From JBLHKW01 sp047618565 (GTDB taxonomy: Bacteria; Planctomycetota; UBA1135; GCA-002686595): a DNA stretch of 11,774 bases. Numbering within the stretch: the stretch's first letter is position 1; every line of letters begins with the position of its first letter. The position numbers and the translations under genes are program-made. Below are positions 6,379-11,774 of the stretch, in pieces. The notes beneath the pieces were generated by a model. That model saw only the letters and a program-made list of their open reading frames with translations. It was not told where the DNA came from and made no database searches. The DNA is taken from positions 1-11,774 of the forward strand of contig JBLHKW010000157.1 in assembly GCA_047618565.1 (NCBI GenBank). The letters are read 5' to 3'.

Positions 6379-7848
6379 ATGCGCACCCTCGAACTGTCGT
6401 TCCTGACCATCCTCGCGATGGCCCTGGCCGGCGTGTTGGTGCGCCGCCGATCGCGCACCCTGGCCGGGCTAGGTCTGGCAGCCCTGTTGGTCCAGGTCTC
6501 GCTCGACACCTTCCGCTGGCAGATGCTCCCCGCCTACGCGCTCGCGGCCCTGATCCTACCCATGGCCGGTTTATCCAGGGCGTCGAGCGCCAAACCCGGG
6601 CTGTCGGCTCTCAATGTCATCGGTAGCCTCGCTCTGCTGGCGACCCTGATCGTGTCCGTCGCGCTACCGTGGCTGTTTCCCGTACACCTGCTGCCCGAAC
6701 CCACGGGTCCCTACGCCGTGGGCACCACCTACATGCATCTCGTGGACAGTTCCCGCGACGAGCTCTTCACGAGCGAGGTCCGCGATGCGCGCCAGGTCCA
6801 CGTGCAGGTCTGGTACCCGGCCTTGCCGCGCGCAGGATCGCCGACGGAACACTATACGCGCCACGCGCGAGCCTGGAGCCGCGCATGGGTGGAGGGCAGC
6901 CGCCTGGAGTCGGTGCCATTCATCTGGAACCACCTGGGCGCAGTCGAGACCCATGCGCATGCGGATGCGCCGCCCGACCCGAGTGCAGGGTCCTGCCCCG
7001 TGCTCGTGTTCTCCCACGGCACCTGGCAGAGCTGGAAGCGCAACACGAGCCTCCTGCAGGAGCTCGCGAGCCACGGCTATGTGGTCGCGGCCCTGGGGCA
7101 CGCGTACTTGACGCCATTCACCCTGGACGTTCACGGCGAGCTGGTAGCCTTTTCCCGCGACCACCCACGCCTGCGCGCCATGCAGGATGAAGGCGACGAC
7201 GCGAACTTCGATGCGCTCCGACGGGCGCTCGAACAGGGCGCGGGCATGGAGCGGCTGACGCCCCTCCTGCAGGAATACTACGAGCAGACTCCGATCCGAG
7301 CGCAGATCGATCAGACCTGGGCGCTGGACATCTCATTCGTGCTGGACGAGCTGGCGCGATCGATGGACACGCCCTTCTCCGGGCTCATGGACTCGAACCG
7401 GATCGGTGTGCTGGGATTCTCGCGCGGGGGCACGGCCGCAGGCCTGGCTGCGCTTCAGGACCCACGTATCGCGGCCGGTGTCAACATCGACGGCTGGCAG
7501 ACAGGACACCTGCTCGGCGTGGATCTCGACTGCCCCTTCCTGTTCATCACGGGCAATACACTGCGTCTCGCAAACACCTATTTCTTCGAGCGCTCCTTGG
7601 CGCCGGTCTATCAGCTCACGGTGCATGGCGCGCGGCATGCCAACTTCCATGACATGGCCTTGAGCGCACCGGTAATCGGCCGGCTCTTCGGCCAGCTCGG
7701 ACCCGTCGATCCGCACGACATTCAAGAGCTCGCGCGTGAGCACATCCGCGCCTTCTTCGACGAGCACCTGCGGGATCGACCTTCGACCCTGCTGGCGCAG
7801 AATGCGACCCCCTACCCGGGGGTGCGGCTCACGATCCGCCGCCCGTGA
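6379..7848 (+). CDS. Membrane-anchored alpha/beta hydrolase, PAF-acetylhydrolase-like
   Basis: The protein has 489 residues. Residues 1-105 contain about four hydrophobic helices, followed by the conserved LPEPTGPYAVGT stretch (105-116) and a soluble alpha/beta-hydrolase domain. The likely catalytic triad is visible: Ser348 in the nucleophile elbow GFSRGG, Asp371 in NIDGWQ, and His420 in GARHANFHD, which parallels the HQNFxDF of human plasma PAF-acetylhydrolase. The oxyanion-hole segment is VFSHGTWQSW (210-219). These place it in the platelet-activating-factor acetylhydrolase (group II) / dienelactone-hydrolase-like family. It probably cleaves short or oxidised acyl esters, perhaps of phospholipids, at the membrane, but the true substrate is unknown. 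No strong Shine-Dalgarno sequence precedes the ATG (a weak TAGG at 6367 only), so the start is less certain than the frame. The gap to the following ThDP enzyme gene is 252 bases. Confidence 0.85.
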   Translation: MRTLELSFLTILAMALAGVLVRRRSRTLAGLGLAALLVQVSLDTFRWQMLPAYALAALILPMAGLSRASSAKPGLSALNVIGSLALLATLIVSVALPWLFPVHLLPEPTGPYAVGTTYMHLVDSSRDELFTSEVRDARQVHVQVWYPALPRAGSPTEHYTRHARAWSRAWVEGSRLESVPFIWNHLGAVETHAHADAPPDPSAGSCPVLVFSHGTWQSWKRNTSLLQELASHGYVVAALGHAYLTPFTLDVHGELVAFSRDHPRLRAMQDEGDDANFDALRRALEQGAGMERLTPLLQEYYEQTPIRAQIDQTWALDISFVLDELARSMDTPFSGLMDSNRIGVLGFSRGGTAAGLAALQDPRIAAGVNIDGWQTGHLLGVDLDCPFLFITGNTLRLANTYFFERSLAPVYQLTVHGARHANFHDMALSAPVIGRLFGQLGPVDPHDIQELAREHIRAFFDEHLRDRPSTLLAQNATPYPGVRLTIRRP

Positions 7849-8043
7849 CCCCGACCTGTCACCCCAGGACGATGGAGACTTCGGGAGGCGTGTCGCGGAG
7901 ATCGTCGTCGATGCGCTCCGCTGCAGTGGCCAGTCCGGCGGGTGAGCAACCGTTGGGGGATTGTCCTGACTCGGTACATGGTGCCCGCTACCATGGCAGG
8001 CCCCTTGCAATTCCCACGAGATCCGAGCGACGGCCACGGACGG

Positions 8044-8062
8044 CCTGGGCCAGGGGCCCAGG
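8044..8062 (+). promoter_or_regulatory. GC-rich hairpin just upstream of the ThDP enzyme start
   Basis: CCTGGGCC (8044-8051) and GGCCCAGG (8055-8062) form a perfect 8-bp stem with an AGG loop, ending 38 bases before the GTG start at 8101. No T-run follows, so an intrinsic terminator for the hydrolase gene is unlikely. It could be a leader-RNA structure or a dyad operator. The role is unknown. Confidence 0.4.
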
Positions 8063-8100
8063 ATAATGCTGCCCGTTTACACCCAAGCTTGTGGAGCGTC

Positions 8101-9744
8101 GTGAAAGCATCTGACCTATTCGTTCAGGCACTGGAGTCCGAAGGCGTCGAGTATGTGTTTGGAATACCGGGCGAGGAAAATCTGGACCTGCTGGATTCCC
8201 TCTCACGTTCCAAGCAGATCCGGCTCATCCTGACGCGCCATGAACAGGCTGCGGGGTTCATGGCCGCCACCTACGGGCGGCTGACCGGAAAGGCCGGCGT
8301 GTGTCTGGCCACACTCGGTCCGGGAGCCACCAACCTCGTCACGGCCGCCGCCTACGCGCAGCTAGGTGGCATGCCGCTGGTGATGATCACGGGCCAGAAA
8401 CCTGTCAAGGCAAGCAAGCAAGGCCAGTTTCAGGTGATCAACATCGTCGACATGATGCGTCCGTTGACCAAGTACACGAGACAGCTCGTCAGCGGCGCGG
8501 GCATACCATCGCGTGTGCGCGAGTGCTTTCGAATTGCCCAGGAGGAGAAGCCGGGCGCCACGCACCTGGAACTCCCGGAGGACATCGCCCGCGAGACCAC
8601 CGACGAGGCCTTGATACCCGCCAGTCTGGTGCGGCGCCCCATCGCCGAGCACCGCTCCATCACGGCGGCCGTGGACCGCATCCAGAGCGCCAAGCATCCG
8701 GTGCTGGTGGTGGCCGCTGCCGCGAACCGCAAGCTGACCTGCAAGATGCTGACCATTCTGGTCGAGCGCTTCGGGATCCCCTTCGTGACCACCCAGATGG
8801 GCAAGGGCGTTCTGGACGAGAACCACCCGCACTTCCTCGGCAATACAACCCTCTCCGCGGGCGACTTCGTTCACCGTGCCCTGGAACACGCCGACGTGAT
8901 CGTCAACGTGGGCCACGACGTGGTGGAAAAGCCGCCCTTCTTCATGCGGCCGGGCGGCGTGGAAGTGATCCATGTCAACTTCTCGAGTGCCGTGGTGGAC
9001 TCGGTCTACTTCCCCCAGGTCGAGGTGGTCGGCGATATCGCCAACAGCATCTGGCAGATCTCGGAGAAGCTGGAGAAGCAGGAACACTGGGATAACACGC
9101 ACTTCATGGAAGTGCGCGCCGCGGGCGAGGCTCACAAGGCCGAGGGCGTCGAGGATCCGCGCTACCCGGTCTATCCCCAACGTCTGGTGGCTGAATGTCG
9201 CCAGGCCATCGAGGGGCTGGGCATCATTGCCCTGGATAATGGCGTCTACAAGATCTGGTTCGCGCGCAACTACAAGGCCAGCGCTCCCAACACGGTGCTC
9301 CTGGACAACGCCCTGGCCACCATGGGGGCCGGACTGCCCTCTGCCATCGCCGCCAAGCTGGTCCATCCGGACCGGCAGGTCATGGCCATTTGCGGCGATG
9401 GGGGATTCATGATGAACTCCCAGGAGCTCGAGACCGCGGTGCGCCTCAAGTTGCACATCGTGATCCTTATCCTCAAGGATGACGCCTACGGGATGATCAA
9501 GTGGAAGCAAGCCGCCATGGGCCTCAAGGACTTCGGCCTGGATTACGGCAACCCTGACTTCGTCAAGTACGCGGAGAGCTACGGGGCAATGGGCCATCGG
9601 GTCGAGCGCACAGAGGACCTGGGCCCTCTGCTACGCGAGACCCTGGCGAAGCCCGCGGTCCATCTGATCGAGGTGCCCGTGGACTACTCCGACAACGACC
9701 GCATTCTCAACCAAGAGATCCAGAAGCGCAGCAAGGACCTCTAG
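8101..9744 (+). CDS. Acetolactate synthase-like ThDP enzyme, catabolic (AlsS/BudB) type
   Basis: The protein has 547 residues from the GTG at 8101. This start is chosen because the family begins MKASDLF and the weak GGAG at 8093-8096 fits, whereas the upstream extension to 7942 looks non-coding. It is expected to condense two pyruvates into 2-acetolactate with CO2 release. The N-terminal PYR domain has the catalytic glutamate (Glu48 in TRHEQAAG) and GRLTGKAG. The middle domain lacks the usual FAD-contact motif of anabolic enzymes. The C-terminal PP domain has the ThDP motif GDGGF (432-436) with ILKDDAYGM (457-465), so Asp433 and Asp460 are the likely Mg ligands. Asp at the second site resembles Klebsiella/Bacillus catabolic enzymes, as does VPVDYSDN (525-532). 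No regulatory small subunit gene follows. An aldehyde dehydrogenase gene lies downstream across a 179-bp repeat, and the TAG stop lies inside that repeat's end. Family membership is secure; acetolactate as the actual product is not proven. Confidence 0.9.
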   Translation: MKASDLFVQALESEGVEYVFGIPGEENLDLLDSLSRSKQIRLILTRHEQAAGFMAATYGRLTGKAGVCLATLGPGATNLVTAAAYAQLGGMPLVMITGQKPVKASKQGQFQVINIVDMMRPLTKYTRQLVSGAGIPSRVRECFRIAQEEKPGATHLELPEDIARETTDEALIPASLVRRPIAEHRSITAAVDRIQSAKHPVLVVAAAANRKLTCKMLTILVERFGIPFVTTQMGKGVLDENHPHFLGNTTLSAGDFVHRALEHADVIVNVGHDVVEKPPFFMRPGGVEVIHVNFSSAVVDSVYFPQVEVVGDIANSIWQISEKLEKQEHWDNTHFMEVRAAGEAHKAEGVEDPRYPVYPQRLVAECRQAIEGLGIIALDNGVYKIWFARNYKASAPNTVLLDNALATMGAGLPSAIAAKLVHPDRQVMAICGDGGFMMNSQELETAVRLKLHIVILILKDDAYGMIKWKQAAMGLKDFGLDYGNPDFVKYAESYGAMGHRVERTEDLGPLLRETLAKPAVHLIEVPVDYSDNDRILNQEIQKRSKDL

Positions 9745-9919
9745 CAGCCCGCCCTAAAAACTCCCTACTCGACTTCGCCCTCTCCGCCGCCGCTGCGTCG
9801 TGCTCGTCGAGCCGTGCTCAGCGGCCCTACAGGGCCGCCTCCGCCGTCTCGACTTCGCACTCCTTGCTGCGACGAAGATGGCTTCGTCTCGCTACGAGAT
9901 TTTTTCAACGGGCTGCTAG
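9741..9919. repeat. 179-bp palindromic element with CTAGCAGCCCG ends (MITE-like)
   Basis: The ends CTAGCAGCCCG (9741-9751) and CGGGCTGCTAG (9909-9919) are perfect 11-bp inverted repeats. The similarity extends weakly inward as A-rich text on the left (CTAAAAACTC) and T-rich text on the right. Internally there are GCGGCCCT/AGGGCCGC (9821-9838), GACGAAG/CTTCGTC (9871-9888), TCTCG/CGAGA (9887-9899) and a direct repeat CTCGACTTCGC (9768-9778 and 9848-9858). It encodes no protein. CTAG flanks both ends and could be either part of the repeat or a 4-bp target duplication. The left end supplies the TAG stop (9742-9744) of the ThDP enzyme gene. It separates that gene from the aldehyde dehydrogenase gene and may attenuate read-through. 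Confidence 0.8.
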
Positions 9920-9984
9920 CAGACCGTCCTGGTGCCGGATGACTTCTTCAATAGCCCCCTAGGGCCGCGCCTCCAGAATTCGCC

Positions 9985-11412
9985 ATGACTACCTATCCCT
10001 ACTACCTGGCCAATGCTCCCGAGGCGCCCAACGCGGACCTCGAGGTGACCGACAAGTTCAATGGTGGCGTGGCCTACCGCGTGGCCATGGCCGATGTGCA
10101 AACGATCGACCGCGCCATCCAGGCCGCGGCGGACGCGGTAGGACCCATGGCTGCCATGGCTCCCTACGAGCGTCAGGCGGTGCTCAATCACTGCGCCACT
10201 CGCTTCGAGGAACGGGCGGAGGAGCTGGCACAGTTCCTTTGCGTCGAGGCCGGCAAGCCCATCAAGGATTCGCGCGGGGAAGTCGGTCGCTTGATCGACA
10301 CGTTCCGCATCGCCGCGGAGGAGTCCGTGCGCATGAACGGGGAAGTGATGAACCTGGAAATTTCGCCTCGAGCGCGGGGCTACCGAGGCATGTTCAAACG
10401 CGTCCCGATCGGAGCCTGCTCGTTCATATCTCCCTTTAACTTCCCGCTCAACCTGGCGGCCCACAAGGTGGCGCCAGCCATCGCGGTCGGCTGCCCCTTC
10501 GTGCTCAAGCCCGCCAGTCGGACTCCCATCGGGGCGCTTATCATCGGCGAGGTCCTGGCCGAGACGGACCTTCCGAAAGGCGCCTTCTCGATCCTGCCCT
10601 GTCGCCGTGACGGGGCCGATCTGTTCACCACGGACGACCGCCTGAAGCTGCTCAGCTTCACGGGGTCGCCGGGCGTGGGTTGGAAGCTCAAGGCCAATTC
10701 GGGCAAGAAGAAGGTCGTGCTCGAGCTGGGCGGGAACGCCGCCTGCATCGTGGATTCTGATGCAGACATCGAAGATGCGGTGCAGCGTCTCGTCGTCGGA
10801 GCCTTCTACCAATCGGGCCAGAGCTGCATCGGCGTTCAGCGCATCCTCGTTCACAGATCGATCTACGAGGACCTGAAGCAGCGCCTGGTCGCCGCCACCG
10901 GCAAACTGATCGCCGGCGATCCCAAGAACGAAGACACTTTCATCGGTCCGATGATCTCCGAGGGCGAGGCCGAGCGCCTTGACGGCTGGATCCAATCCGC
11001 GGTCAAGGCCGGCGGCACCCTTCTCTGCGGTGGCCAGCGCGAAGGCGCGATGCTGCAGGCGACCCTGCTGGAGGGCGTCCCCAAGGACCAGTCGCTTTGC
11101 ACCGAGGAAGCCTTTGGCCCCGTCGCAATCCTGAGCCCCTTCGATTCGTTCGACCAGGCCCTGGCCGAAGTCAACGACAGCGAGTTCGGCCTGCAAGCCG
11201 GCATCTTCACCCGCGACCTCTACAAGATGAACCAGGCCTGGGATGAGCTCGAGGTCGGCGGCGTCATCATCGGCGACGTGCCCTCCTGGCGCGGTGACAA
11301 CATGCCCTACGGCGGCGTCAAGGACAGCGGCCTCGGCCGCGAAGGCATCCGTTTCGCCATGGAGGACATGACCGAGATCCGCAATCTCGTAATTCGTACG
11401 CCCCAGAGCTAG
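9985..11412 (+). CDS. NAD(P)-dependent aldehyde dehydrogenase
   Basis: The protein has 475 residues, a normal length for the superfamily. It oxidises an aldehyde to the acid (or acyl-thioester) with NAD(P)+ in the cytoplasm. Visible catalytic elements are Asn152 in PFNFP, Lys175 in VLKPAS, the Rossmann-type FTGSPGVG (225-232), general-base Glu247 in LELGGN, the nucleophile Cys281 in GQSCIG, and EEAFGP (374-379). The usual substrate loop gives no specific assignment. No clear Shine-Dalgarno sequence precedes the ATG at 9985, but the N-terminus is family-like. It follows the ThDP enzyme on the same strand, with 240 bases between that are mostly repeat. This suggests a functional pair in which the dehydrogenase handles an aldehyde from 2-oxoacid or acetolactate metabolism; this is inference. 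The TAG stop (11410-11412) forms part of the hairpin shared with the opposing gene. Confidence 0.9.
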   Translation: MTTYPYYLANAPEAPNADLEVTDKFNGGVAYRVAMADVQTIDRAIQAAADAVGPMAAMAPYERQAVLNHCATRFEERAEELAQFLCVEAGKPIKDSRGEVGRLIDTFRIAAEESVRMNGEVMNLEISPRARGYRGMFKRVPIGACSFISPFNFPLNLAAHKVAPAIAVGCPFVLKPASRTPIGALIIGEVLAETDLPKGAFSILPCRRDGADLFTTDDRLKLLSFTGSPGVGWKLKANSGKKKVVLELGGNAACIVDSDADIEDAVQRLVVGAFYQSGQSCIGVQRILVHRSIYEDLKQRLVAATGKLIAGDPKNEDTFIGPMISEGEAERLDGWIQSAVKAGGTLLCGGQREGAMLQATLLEGVPKDQSLCTEEAFGPVAILSPFDSFDQALAEVNDSEFGLQAGIFTRDLYKMNQAWDELEVGGVIIGDVPSWRGDNMPYGGVKDSGLGREGIRFAMEDMTEIRNLVIRTPQS

Positions 11413-11445
11413 CAGCCCGTGGCGAAAGTCACGGTGGGCTGCTAG
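11409..11445. terminator. Bidirectional hairpin overlapping both convergent stop codons
   Basis: CTAGCAGCCC (11409-11418) pairs perfectly with GGGCTGCTAG (11436-11445) around a 17-base interior that can add a GTG/CAC pairing. The left arm contains the TAG of the aldehyde dehydrogenase (11410-11412). The right arm contains, on the minus strand, the TAG of the outer-membrane protein (11444-11442). The ends are the same as those of the 179-bp element at 9741-9919. It probably ends transcription from both sides, although no strong T-tract is present. Confidence 0.7.
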
Positions 11446-11774
11446 AAGAGCAGGCGCAGGTAGACCATCACCCCGACGTAGCCGTACTCGATCTGGGCGC
11501 GCAGGTTGTTGTCCTTGCCGTCGACCCCCAGGTCGAGGTTGAACGAGTTCAGGCCGATGCCCCAGCCCAGGTGCTTGTACGTGTCGTGATCCAGGGACAA
11601 CTTCGAGTCGGTGATGAAGCCGTCCAGGTTGTCGTACTCGACGTACAGGGTCTCGAGACCGGCCGTGATGCGCCACTTGCGGTTCAATGCGTACTGTCCG
11701 TGCAGTCCGATCAGGGGCAAGGGGGCGAGGGCATCGAAGGTCTCCTCGACCATGACGGTATCCGCCACGAAACC
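11442..11774 (-). CDS. Outer-membrane beta-barrel protein, C-terminal part (5' truncated by window edge)
   Basis: The minus-strand frame is open to the window edge; a GTG at 11768 is in frame but the true start is probably outside. About 110 residues are seen. They show alternating hydrophobic and polar residues typical of transmembrane beta-strands (GLHGQYALNRKWRITAG, TLYVEYDNLDG, HLGWGIGLNSFNLDLGVDG, LRAQIEYGYVGVMVYLRLLF). The terminal phenylalanine is the usual BAM recognition residue of outer-membrane proteins. The pattern 'xxxKHLGxGxGxNxFxLDL' resembles a family of small uncharacterised barrels annotated as hypothetical outer-membrane proteins. A Gram-negative envelope is implied. The gene converges on the aldehyde dehydrogenase, with both stops inside one hairpin. 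The function is unknown. Confidence 0.65.
   Translation of the reverse strand, partial: GFVADTVMVEETFDALAPLPLIGLHGQYALNRKWRITAGLETLYVEYDNLDGFITDSKLSLDHDTYKHLGWGIGLNSFNLDLGVDGKDNNLRAQIEYGYVGVMVYLRLLF

Noticed and set aside
7961..7994. Possible sigma-70 promoter (TTGTCC ... TACCAT)
   Set aside because: The 22-base spacing is too long and both boxes are poor matches.
7942..8100. 53-residue N-terminal extension of the acetolactate synthase-like protein
   Set aside because: The Pro/Gly/Arg-rich text is unlike the family, and the conserved KASDLF start follows the GTG at 8101 directly.
8362..9597. 411-codon open frame on the minus strand opposite the ThDP enzyme
   Set aside because: It is a shadow frame of a well-conserved acetolactate synthase-like gene, with low-complexity composition and no family features.
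9741..9919. CRISPR-like or tRNA-like structure within the hairpin-rich element
   Set aside because: There are no regularly spaced direct repeats and no cloverleaf; the symmetry is that of terminal inverted repeats with nested stems.
9916..11676. 586-codon open frame on the minus strand opposite the aldehyde dehydrogenase
   Set aside because: The antisense frame is kept open by high third-position GC of the real gene. The translation is His/Gly/Asp-rich without a recognisable fold, and the plus strand has a complete catalytic ALDH.

Overview
The window is high-GC bacterial DNA. It holds eight protein-coding regions, six of them complete, and several short palindromic repeats between genes. 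Both ends are cut: the left edge carries the last 48 codons of a MutS-type mismatch repair gene, and the right edge carries the C-terminal part of a beta-barrel outer-membrane protein. The organism is probably a Planctomycetota-like Gram-negative. This is inferred from the secreted proteins: a two-repeat PPC-like protein whose C-terminal module resembles one common in secreted planctomycete proteins, and an 807-residue exported protein combining a lectin-like part, a squalene-cyclase-type toroid and a discoidin-like domain. No rRNA or other decisive marker is present, so this stays tentative.

Layout. Bases 1-147 (+) are the mutS 3' end, followed by a strong hairpin (240-271) between convergent genes. 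Bases 308-6130 hold three minus-strand genes, read right to left: the exported toroid/discoidin protein (6130-3707), a PutP-like sodium:solute symporter (3555-1990) and the secreted PPC-repeat protein (1498-308). The 491-base gap between the last two contains a ~230-bp inverted pair of REP-like hairpins. A related copy lies in the divergent promoter region at 6241-6311 and a fragment lies at 3609-3627. Bases 6379-11412 hold three plus-strand genes: a membrane-anchored PAF-acetylhydrolase-like alpha/beta hydrolase, an acetolactate-synthase-like ThDP enzyme of the catabolic (AlsS/BudB) type with no small subunit nearby, and an aldehyde dehydrogenase. The outer-membrane protein (11774-11442, minus) converges on the last of these.

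The most unusual feature is a second repeat family with ends CTAGCAGCCCG / CGGGCTGCTAG. A 179-bp element of this type separates the ThDP enzyme from the aldehyde dehydrogenase. A 37-bp hairpin with the same ends lies between the aldehyde dehydrogenase and the outer-membrane gene. In all three cases the TAG stop codon of the adjoining gene is part of the repeat end. This suggests that the element recognises CTAG, a tetranucleotide usually rare inside genes but natural at TAG stops, or that it acts as a combined stop/terminator module.

The ThDP enzyme and aldehyde dehydrogenase probably act in one pathway (2-oxoacid to acetolactate or aldehyde chemistry), but the substrate cannot be read from the sequence. 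No defence island, CRISPR array, phage gene or complete insertion sequence is visible.
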